Origin: Owenia fusiformis
Lineage: Eukaryota > Annelida > Polychaeta > Sabellida > Oweniidae
Assembly (NCBI GenBank): GCA_903813345.2
Contig: CAIIXF020000002.1
Coordinates: forward strand, 11,616,150 to 11,676,149
Length of the DNA: 60,000 nucleotides
Reading direction: 5' to 3'
This document shows, one piece after another, positions 40,201 through 51,818 of the stretch; the stretch's first letter is position 1, and every line of letters starts with the position of its first letter. The position numbers were made by a program, and so were the translations under genes. A model generated the notes under the pieces. The model saw only the letters and a list, made by a program, of their open reading frames with translations, made no database searches and had not been told where the DNA came from.

Positions 40201-43200
40201 TGTTCCCGTTCGTGATATATTTTATATCTAATTCGTCTTAAATCTATGATGCAGTTTGTGCTCTGGGGGAAATGTCAATTTTCGGACCAGTCGTACGTAA
40301 CGCTGGTGGCAGCATGATATTTGTTATTTAGTCAGATGTTTCAGGATACATTTTTACATTTGCCCTACCGAGGACTTGTTGATTGGTCATTCTATTCGTG
40401 AGATATTGAGTATCTAATTTGTCATACAAGTCTGATTTACTTTGGGCTATGTACGGAATGTCAATTTTCGGACCAGCTGTACATCGCACTGGTAGCAGCG
40501 ACTAGTTTGATATATTGTGAGACGTTTATGTATATATTTTTACCTTTGCCAAAGGAGGGATGTATCGATTGACTTCTCTGTTAGGGGGATATATAACATC
40601 CAATTTCTCTTAAATCGCTTATGCAATTTGCGCTCTTGTCGAAATGTCAACTTTCCGACCAGTCGTACGTCACACTGGTACATGCCAGTCCTTTGCAATT
40701 TTGTGAGACGTTTAAGTATATATTTTGGAGTATGCTCTTGAATGGATTTAATGAATGATGTTCCCGTTCGTGATATATTTTATATCTAATTCGTCTTAAA
40801 TCTATGATGCAGTTTGTGCTCTGGAGGAAATGTCAATTTTCGGACCAGTCGTACGTAACGCTGGTGGCAGCATGATATTTGTTATTTAGTCAGATGTTTC
40901 AGGATACATTTTTACATTTGCCCTACCGAGGACTTGTTGATTGGTCATTCTATTCGTGAGATATTGAGTATCTAATTTGTCATACAAGTCTGATTTACTT
41001 TGGGCTATGTACGGAATGTCAATTTTCGGACCAGCTGTACATCGCACTGGTAGCAGCGACTAGTTTGATATATTGTGAGACGTTTATGTATATATTCTTA
41101 CGTTTGCCAAAGGAGGGATGTATCGATTGACTTCTCTGTTAGGGGGATATATAATATCCAATTCCTCTTAAATCGCTTATGCAATTTGCGCTCTTGTCGA
41201 AATGTCAACTTTCCGACCAGTCGTACGTCACACTGGTACATGCCAGTCCTTTGCAATTTTGTGAGACGTTTAAGTATATATTTTGGAGTATGCTCTTGAA
41301 TGGATTTAATGAATGATGTTCCCGTTCGTGATATATTTTATATCTAATTCGTCTTAAATCTATGATGCAGTTTGTGCTCTGGAGGAAATGTCAATTTTCG
41401 GACCAGTCGTACGTAACGCTGGTGGCAGCATGATATTTGTTATTTAGTCAGATGTTTCAGGATACATTTTTACATTTGCCCTACCGAGGACTTGTTGATT
41501 GGTCATTCTATTCGTGAGATATTGAGTATCTAATTTGTCATACAAGTCTGATTTACTTTGGGCTATGTACGGAATGTCAATTTTCGGACCAGCTGTACAT
41601 CGCACTGGTAGTAGCGACTAGTTTGATATATTGTGAGACGTTTATGTATATATTTTTACGTTTGCCAAAGGAGGGATGTATCGATTGACTTCTCTGTTAG
41701 GGGGATATATAATATCCAATTCCTCTTAAATCGCTTATGCAATTTGCGCTCTTGTCGAAATGTCAACTTTCCGACCAGTCGTACGTCACACTGGTACATG
41801 CCAGTCCTTTGCAATTTTGTGAGACGTTTAAGTATATATTTTGGAGTATGCTCTTGAATGGATTTAATGAATGATGTTCCCGTTCGTGATATATTTTATA
41901 TCTAATTCGTCTTAAATCTATGATGCAGTTTGTGCTCTGGGGGAAATGTCAATTTTCGGACCAGTCGTACGTAACGCTGGTGGCAGCATGATATTTGTTA
42001 TTTAGTCAGATGTTTCAGGATACATTTTTACATTTGCCCTACCGAGGACTTGTTGATTGGTCATTCTATTCGTGAGATATTGAGTATCTAATTTGTCATA
42101 CAAGTCTGATTTACTTTGGGCTATGTACGGAATGTCAATTTTCGGACCAGCTGTACATCGCACTGGTAGCAGCGACTAGTTTGATATATTGTGAGACGTT
42201 TATGTATATATTTTTACCTTTGCCAAAGGAGGGATGTATCGATTGACTTCTCTGTTAGGGGGATATATAACATCCAATTCCTCTTAAATCGCTTATGCAA
42301 TTTGCGCTCTTGTCGAAATGTCAACTTTCCGACCAGTCGTACGTCACACTGGTACATGCCAGTCCTTTGCAATTTTGTGAGACGTTTAAGTATATATTTT
42401 GGAGTATGCTCTTGAATGGATTTAATGAATGATGTTCCCGTTCGTGATATATTTTATATCTAATTCGTCTTAAATCTATGATGCAGTTTGTGCTCTGGAG
42501 GAAATGTCAATTTTCGGACCAGTCGTACGTAACGCTGGTGGCAGCATGATATTTGTTATTTAGTCAGATGTTTCAGGATACATTTTTACATTTGCCCTAC
42601 CGAGGACTTGTTGATTGGTCATTCTATTCGTGAGATATTGAGTATCTTATTTGTCATACAAGTCTGATTTACTTTGGGCTATGTACGGAATGTCAATTTT
42701 CGGACCAGCTGTACATCGCACTGGTAGCAGCGACTAGTTTGATATATTGTGAGACGTTTATGTATATATTTTTACGTTTGCCAAAGGAGGGATGTATCGA
42801 TTGACTTCTCTGTTAGGGGGATATATAATATCCAATTCCTCTTAAATCGCTTATGCAATTTGCGCTCTTGTCGAAATGTCAACTTTCCGACCAGTCGTAC
42901 GTCACACTGGTACATGCCAGTCCTTTGCAATTTTGTGAGACGTTTAAGTATATATTTTGAAGTATGCTCTTGAATGGATTTAATGAATGATGTTCCCGTT
43001 CGTGATATATTTTATATCTAATTCGTCTTAAATCTATGATGCAGTTTGTGCTCTGGAGGAAATGTCAATTTTCGGACCAGTCGTACGTAACGCTGGTGGC
43101 AGCATGATATTTGTTATTTAGTCAGATGTTTCAGGATACATTTTTACATTTGCCCTACCGAGGACTTGTTGATTGGTCATTCTATTCGTGAAATATTGAG

Positions 43201-46200
43201 TATCTAATTTGTCATACAAGTCTGATTTACTTTGGGCTATGTACGGAATGTCAATTTTCGGACCAGCTGTACATCGCACTGGTAGCAGCGACTAGTTTGA
43301 TATATTGTGAGACGTTTATGTATATATTTTTACGTTTGCCAAAGGAGGGATGTATCGATTGACTTCTCTGTTAGGGGGATATATAATATCCAATTCCTCT
43401 TAAATCGCTTATGCAATTTGCGCTCTTGTCGAAATGTCAACTTTCCGACCAGTCGTACGTCACACTGGTACATGCCAGTCCTTTGCAATTTTGTGAGACG
43501 TTTAAGTATATATTTTGGAGTATGCTCTTGAATGGATTTAATGAATGATGTTCCCGTTCGTGATATATTTTATATCTAATTCGTCTTAAATCTATGATGC
43601 AGTTTGTGCTCTGGAGGAAATGTCAATTTTCGGACCAGTCGTACGTAACGCTGGTGGCAGCATGATATTTGTTATTTAGTCAGATGTTTCAGGATACATT
43701 TTTACATTTGCCCTACCGAGGACTTGTTGATTGGTCATTCTATTCGTGAGATATTGAGTATCTAATTTGTCATACAAGTCTGATTTACTTTGGGCTATGT
43801 ACGGAATGTCAATTTTCGGACCAGCTGTACATCGCACTGGTAGCAGCGACTAGTTTGATATATTGTGAGACGTTTATGTATATATTCTTACGTTTGCCAA
43901 AGGAGGGATGTATCGATTGACTTCTCTGTTAGGGGGATATATAATATCCAATTCCTCTTAAATCGCTTATGCAATTTGCGCTCTTGTCGAAATGTCAACT
44001 TTCCGACCAGTTGTACGTCACACTGGTACATGCCAGTCCTTTGCAATTTTGTGAGACGTTTAAGTATATATTTTGGAGTATGCTCTTGAATGGATTTAAT
44101 GAATGATGTTCCCGTTCGTGATATATTTTATATCTAATTCGTCTTAAATCTATGATGCAGTTTGTGCTCTGGAGGAAATGTCAATTTTCGGACCAGTCGT
44201 ACGTAACGCTGGTGGCAGCATGATATTTGTTATTTAGTCAGATGTTTCAGGATACATTTTTACATTTGCCCTACCGAGGACTTGTTGATTGGTCATTCTA
44301 TTCGTGAGATATTGAGTATCTAATTTGTCATACAAGTCTGATTTACTTTGGGCTATGTACGGAATGTCAATTTTCGGACCAGCTGTACATCGCACTGGTA
44401 GCAGCGACTAGTTTGATATATTGTGAGACGTTTATGTATATATTTTTACGTTTGCCAAAGGAGGGATGTATCGATTGACTTCTCTGTTAGGGGGATATAT
44501 AATATCCAATTCCTCTTAAATCGCTTATGCAATTTGCGCTCTTGTCGAAATGTCAACTTTCCGACCAGTCGTACGTCACACTGGTACATGCCAGTCCTTT
44601 GCAATTTTGTGAGACGTTTAAGTATATATTTTGGAGTATGCTCTTGAATGGATTTAATGAATGATGTTCCCGTTCGTGATATATTTTATATCTAATTCGT
44701 CTTAAATCTATGATGCAGTTTGTGCTCTGGAGGAAATGTCAATTTTCGGACCAGTCGTACGTAACGCTGGTGGCAGCATGATATTTGTTATTTAGTCAGA
44801 TGTTTCAGGATACATTTTTACATTTGCCCTACCGAGGACTTGTTGATTGGTCATTCTATTCGTGAGATATTGAGTATCTAATTTGTCATACAAGTCTGAT
44901 TTACTTTTGGCTATGTACGGAATGTCAATTTTCGGACCAGCTGTACATCGCACTGGTAGCAGCGACTAGTTTGATATATTGTGAGACGTTTATGTATATA
45001 TTTTTACCTTTGCCAAAGGAGGGATGTATCGATTGACTTCTCTGTTAGGGGGATATATATATCATCCAATTCCTCTTAAATCGCTTATGCAATTTGCGCT
45101 CTTGTCGAAATGTCAACTTTCCGACCAGTCGTACGTCACACTGGTACATGCCAGTCCTTTGCAATTTTGTGAGACGTTTAAGTATATATTTTGAAGTATG
45201 CTCTTGAATGGATTTAATGAATGATGTTCCCGTTCGTGATATATTTTATATCTAATTCGTCTTAAATCTATGATGCAGTTTGTGCTCTGGAGGAAATGTC
45301 AATTTTCGGACCAGTCGTACGTAACGCTGGTGGCAGCATGATATTTGTTATTTAGTCAGATGTTTCAGCATACATTTTTACATTTGCCCTACCGAGGACT
45401 TGTTGATTGGTCATTCTATTCGTGAGATATTGAGTATCTAATTTGTCATACAAGTCTGATTTACTTTGGGCTATGTACGGAATGTCAATTTTCGGACCAG
45501 CTGTACATCGCACTGGTAGCAGCGACTAGTTTGATATATTGTGAGACGTTTATGTATATATTTTTACGTTTGCCAAAGGAGGGATGTATCGATTGACTTC
45601 TCTGTTAGGGGGATATATAATATCCAATTCCTCTTAAATCGCTTATGCAATTTGCGCTCTTGTCGAAATGTCAACTTTCCGACCAGTCGTACGTCACACT
45701 GGTACATGCCAGTCCTTTGCAATTTTGTGAGACGTTTAAGTATATATTTTGGAGTATGCTCTTGAATGGATTTAATGAATGATGTTCCCGTTCGTGATAT
45801 ATTTTATATCTAATTCGTCTTAAATCTATGATGCAGTTTGTGCTCTGGAGGAAATGTCAATTTTCGGACCAGTCGTACGTAACGCTGGTGGCAGCATGAT
45901 ATTTGTTATTTAGTCAGATGTTTCAGGATACATTTTTACATTTGCCCTACCGAGGACTTGTTGATTGGTCATTCTATTCGTGAGATATTGAGTATCTAAT
46001 TTGTCATACAAGTCTGATTTACTTTGGGCTATGTACGGAATGTCAATTTTCGGACCAGCTGTACATCGTACTGGTAGCAGCGACTAGTTTGATATATTGT
46101 GAGACGTTTATGTATATATTTTTACGTTTGCCAAAGGAGGGATGTATCGATTGACTTCTCTGTTAGGGGGATATATAATATCCAATTCCTCTTAAATCGC

Positions 46201-49200
46201 TTATGCAATTTGCGCTCTTGTCGAAATGTCAACTTTCCGACCAGTCGTACGTCACACTGGTACATGCCAGTCCTTTGCAATTTTGTGAGACGTTTAAGTA
46301 TATATTTTGGAGTATGCTCTTGAATGGATTTAATGAATGATGTTCCCGTTCGTGATATATTTTATATCTAATTCGTCTTAAATCTATGATGCAGTTTGTG
46401 CTCTGGAGGAAATGTCAATTTTCGGACCAGTCGTACGTAACGCTGGTGGCAGCATGATATTTGTTATTTAGTCAGATGTTTCAGGATACATTTTTACATT
46501 TGCCCTACCGAGGACTTGTTGATTGGTCATTCTATTCGTGAGATATTGAGTATCTAATTTGTCATACAAGTCTGATTTACTTTGGGCTATGTACGGAATG
46601 TCAATTTTCGGACCAGCTGTACATCGCACTGGTAGCAGTGACTAGTTTGATATATTGTGATACGTTTATGTATATATTTTTACCTTTGCCAAAGGAGGGA
46701 TGTATCGATTGACTTCTCTGTTAGGGGGATATATAACATCCAATTCCTCTTAAATCGCTTATGCAATTTGCGCTCTTGTCGAAATGTCAACTTTCCGACC
46801 AGTCGTACGTCACACTGGTACATGCCAGTCCTTTGCAATTTTGTGAGACGTTTAAGTATATATTTTGGAGTATGCTCTTGAATGGATTTAATGAATGATG
46901 TTCCCGTTCGTGATATATTTTATATCTAATTCGTCTTAAATCTATGATGCAGTTTGTGCTCTGGAGGAAATGTCAATTTTCGGACCAGTCGTACGTAACG
47001 CTGGTGGCAGCATGATATTTGTTATTTAGTCAGATGTTTCAGGATACATTTTTACATTTGCCCTACCGAGGACTTGTTGATTGGTCATTCTATTCGTGAG
47101 ATATTGAGTATCTAATTTGTCATACAAGTCTGATTTACTTTGGGCTATGTACGGAATGTCAATTTTCGGACCAGCTGTACATCGCACTGGTAGCAGCGAC
47201 TAGTTTGATATATTGTGAGACGTTTATGTATATATTTTTACGTTTGCCAAAGGAGGGATGTATCGATTGACTTCTCTGTTAGGGGGATATATAATATCCA
47301 ATTCCTCTTAAATCGCTTATGCAATTTGCGCTCTTGTCGAAATGTCAACTTTCCGACCAGTCGTACGTCACACTGGTACATGCCAGTCCTTTGCAATTTT
47401 GTGAGACGTTTAAGTAAATATTTTGAAGTATGCTCTTGAATGGATTTAATGAATGATGTTCCCGTTCGTGATATATTTTATATCTAATTCGTCTTAAATC
47501 TATGATGCAGTTTGTGCTCTGGAGGAAATGTCAATTTTCGGACCAGTCGTACGTAACGCTGGTGGCAGCATGATATTTGTTATTTAGTCAGATGTTTCAG
47601 GATACATTTTTACATTTGCCCTACCGAGGACTTGTTGATTGGTCATTCTATTCGTGAGATATTGAGTATCTAATTTGTCATACAAGTCTGATTTACTTTG
47701 GGCTATGTACGGAATGTCAATTTTCGGACCAGCTGTACATCGCACTGGTAGCAGCGACTAGTTTGATATATTGTGAGATGTTTATGTATATATTTTTACG
47801 TTTGCCAAAGGAGGGATGTATCGATTGACTTCTCTGTTAGGGGGATATATAATATCCAATTCCTCTTAAATCGCTTATGCAATTTGCGCTCTTGTCGAAA
47901 TGTCAACTTTCCGACCAGTCGTACGTCACACTGGTACATGCCAGTCCTTTGCAATTTTGTGAGACGTTTAAGTATATATTTTGGAGTATGCTCTTGAATG
48001 AATTTAATGAATGATGTTCCCGTTCGTGATATATTTTATATCTAATTCGTCTTAAATCTATGATGCAGTTTGTGCTCTGGAGGAAATGTCAATTTTCGGA
48101 CCAGTCGTACGTAACGCTGGTGGCAGCATGATATTTGTTATTTAGTCAGATGTTTCAGGATACATTTTTACATTTGCCCTACCGAGGACTTGTTGATTGG
48201 TCATTCTATTCGTGAGATATTGAGTATCTAATTTGTCATACAAGTCTGATTAACTTTGGGCTATGTACGGAATGTCAATTTTCGGACCAGCTGTACATCG
48301 CACTGGTAGCAGCGACTAGTTTGATATGTTGTGAGACGTTTATGTATATATTCTTACGTTTGCCAAAGGAGGGATGTATCGATTGACTTCTCTGTTAGGG
48401 GGATATATAATATCCAATTCCTCTTAAATCGCTTATGCAATTTGCGCTCTTGTCGAAATGTCAACTTTCCGACCAGTCGTACGTCACACTGGTACATGCC
48501 AGTCCTTTGCAATTTTGTGAGACGTTTAAGTATATATTTTGGAGTATGCTCTTGAATGGATTTAATGAATGATGTTCCCGTTCGTGATATATTTTATATC
48601 TAATTCGTCTTAAATCTATGATGCAGTTTGTGCTCTGGAGGAAATGTCAATTTTGGACCAGTCGTACGTAACGCTGGTGGCAGCATGATATTTGTTATTT
48701 AGTCAGATGTTTCAGGATACATTTTTACATTTGCCCTACCGAGGACTTGTTGATTGGTCATTCTATTCGTGAGATATTGAGTATCTAATTTGTCATACAA
48801 GTCTGATTTACTTTGGGCTATGTACGGAATGTCAATTTTCGGACCAGCTGTACATCGCACTGGTAGCAGCGACTAGTTTGATATATTGTGAGACGTTTAT
48901 GTATATATTTTTACCTTTGCCAAAGGAGGGATGTATCGATTGACTTCTCTGTTAGGGGGATATATAACATCCAATTCCTCTTAAATCGCTTATGCAATTT
49001 GCGCTCTTGTCGAAATGTCAACTTTCCGACCAGTCGTACGTCACACTGGTACATGCCAGTCCTTTGCAATTTTGTGAGACGTTTAAGTATATATTTTGGA
49101 GTATGCTCTTGAATGGATTTAATGAATGATGTTCCCGTTCGTGATATATTTTATATCTAATTCGTCTTAAATCTATGATGCAGTTTGTGCTCTGGAGGAA

Positions 49201-51260
49201 ATGTCAATTTTCGGACCAGTCGTACGTAACGCTGGTGGCAGCATGATATTTGTTATTTAGTCAGATGTTTCAGGATACATTTTTACATTTGCCCTACCGA
49301 GGACTTGTTGATTGGTCATTCTATTCGTGAGATATTGAGTATCTAATTTGTCATACAAGTCTGATTTACTTTGGGCTATGTACGGAATGTCAATTTTCGG
49401 ACCAGCTGTACATCGCACTGGTAGCAGCGACTAGTTTGATATATTGTGAGACGTTTATGTATATATTTTTACGTTTGCCAAAGGAGGGATGTATCGATTG
49501 ACTTCTCTGTTAGGGGGATATATAATATCCAATTCCTCTTAAATCGCTTATGCAATTTGCGCTCTTGTCGAAATGTCAACTTTCCGACCAGTCGTACGTC
49601 ACACTGGTACATGCCAGTCCTTTGCAATTTTGTGAGACGTTTAAGTATATATTTTGAAGTATGCTCTTGAATGGATTTAATGAATGATGTTCCCGTTCGT
49701 GATATATTTTATATCTAATTCGTCTTAAATCTATGATGCAGTTTGTGCTCTGGAGGAAATGTCAATTTTCGGACCAGTCGTACGTAACGCTGGTGGCAGC
49801 ATGATATTTGTTATTTAGTCAGATGTTTCAGGATACATTTTTACATTTGCCCTACCGAGGACTTGTTGATTGGTCATTCTATTCGTGAGATATTGAGTAT
49901 CTAATTTGTCATACAAGTCTGATTTACTTTGGGCTATGTACGGAATGTCAATTTTCGGACCAGCTGTACATCGCACTGGTAGCAGCGACTAGTTTGATAT
50001 ATTGTGAGACGTTTATGTATATATTTTTACGTTTGCCAAAGGAGGGATGTATCGATTGACTTCTCTGTTAGGGGGATATATAATATCCAATTCCTCTTAA
50101 ATCGCTTATGCAATTTGCGCTCTTGTCGAAATGTCAACTTTCCGACCAGTCGTACGTCACACTGGTACATGCCAGTCCTTTGCAATTTTGTGAGACGTTT
50201 AAGTATATATTTTGGAGTATGCTCTTGAATGAATTTAATGAATGATTTTCCTGTTCGTGATATATTTTATATCTAATTCGTCTTAAATCTATGATGCAGT
50301 TTGTGCTCTGGAGGAAATGTCAATTTTCGGACCAGTCGTACGTAACGCTGGTGGCAGCATGATATTTGTTATTTAGTCAGATGTTTCAGGATACATTTTT
50401 ACATTTGCCCTACCGAGGACTTGTTGATTAATCATTCTATTCGTGAGATATTGAGTATCTAATTTGTCATACAAGTCTGATTTACTTTGGGCTATGTACG
50501 GAATGTCAATTTTCGGACCAGCTGTACATCGCACTGGTAGCAGCGACTAGTTTGATATATTGTGAGACGTTTATGTATATATTCTTACGTTTGCCAAAGG
50601 AGGGATGTATCGATTGACTTCCCTGTTAGGGGGATATATAATATCCAATTCCTCTTAAATCGCTTATGCAATTTGCGCTCTTGTCGAAATGTCAACTTTC
50701 CGACCAGTCGTACGTCACACTGGTACATGCCAGTCCTTTGCAATTTTGTGAGACGTTTAAGTATATATTTTGGAGTATGCTCTTGAATGGATTTAATGAA
50801 TGATGTTCCCGTTCGTGATATATTTTATATCTAATTCGTCTTAAATCTATGATGCAGTTTGTGCTCTGGAGGAAATGTCAATTTTCGGACCAGTCGTACG
50901 TAACGCTGGTGGCAGCATGATATTTGTTATTTAGTCAGATGTTTCAGGATACATTTTTACATTTGCCCTACCGAGGACTTGTTGATTGGTCATTCTATTC
51001 GTGAGATATTGAGTATCTAATTTGTCATACAAGTCTGATTTACTTTGGGCTATGTACGGAATGTCAATTTTCGGACCAGCTGTACATCGCACTGGTAGCA
51101 GCGACTAGTTTGATATATTGTGAGACGTTTATGTATATATTTTTACGTTTGCCAAAGGAGGGATGTATCGATTGACTTCTCTGTTAGGGGGATATATAAT
51201 ATCCAATTCCTCTTAAATCGCTTATGCAATTTGCGCTCTTGTCGAAATGTCAACTTTCCG

Positions 51261-51446
51261 ACCAGTCGTACGTCACACTGGTACATGCCAGTCCTTTGCA
51301 ATTTTGTGAGACGTTTAAGTATATATTTTGGAGTATGCTCTTGAATGGATTTAATGAATGATGTTCCCGTTCGTGATATATTTTATATCTAATTCGTCTT
51401 AAATCTATGATGCAGTTTGTGCTCTGGAGGAAATGTCAATTTTCGG
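51261..51446 (+). repeat. satellite monomer 1 (186 bp), reference unit
   Basis: Phased from ACCAG to the next ACCAG. It opens with ACCAGTCGTACGTCACACTG, in which ACCAGT and ACTGGT form a 6-bp dyad around 10 nt. It carries TTGTGAGACGTTTAAG and ends AAATGTCAATTTTCGG. An ungapped comparison with monomer 3 gives about 132 matches in 186 by hand count. Confidence 0.93.
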
Positions 51447-51632
51447 ACCAGTCGTACGTAACGCTGGTGGCAGCATGATATTTGTTATTTAGTCAGATGT
51501 TTCAGGATACATTTTTACATTTGCCCTACCGAGGACTTGTTGATTGGTCATTCTATTCGTGAGATATTGAGTATCTAATTTGTCATACAAGTCTGATTTA
51601 CTTTGGGCTATGTACGGAATGTCAATTTTCGG
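51447..51632 (+). repeat. satellite monomer 2 (186 bp), reference unit
   Basis: It begins ACCAGTCGTACGTAACGCTG and keeps the ACCAG/CTGGT dyad. The junction with monomer 1, TTTCGGACCAGTCGTAC (51441-51457), matches seven of the nine core positions of the CENP-B box. It ends GGAATGTCAATTTTCGG. Confidence 0.93.
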
Positions 51633-51818
51633 ACCAGCTGTACATCGCACTGGTAGCAGCGACTAGTTTGATATATTGTGAGACGTTTATGTATATATTT
51701 TTACCTTTGCCAAAGGAGGGATGTATCGATTGACTTCTCTGTTAGGGGGATATATAACATCCAATTCCTCTTAAATCGCTTATGCAATTTGCGCTCTTGT
51801 CGAAATGTCAACTTTCCG
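51633..51818 (+). repeat. satellite monomer 3 (186 bp), reference unit
   Basis: It begins ACCAGCTGTACATCGCACTG and keeps the same dyad. It carries the GTGAGACGTTTATG marker used to number units and ends AAATGTCAACTTTCCG. This particular copy is of the variant type with TTACCTTTGCC and TATAACATCC. Confidence 0.93.
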
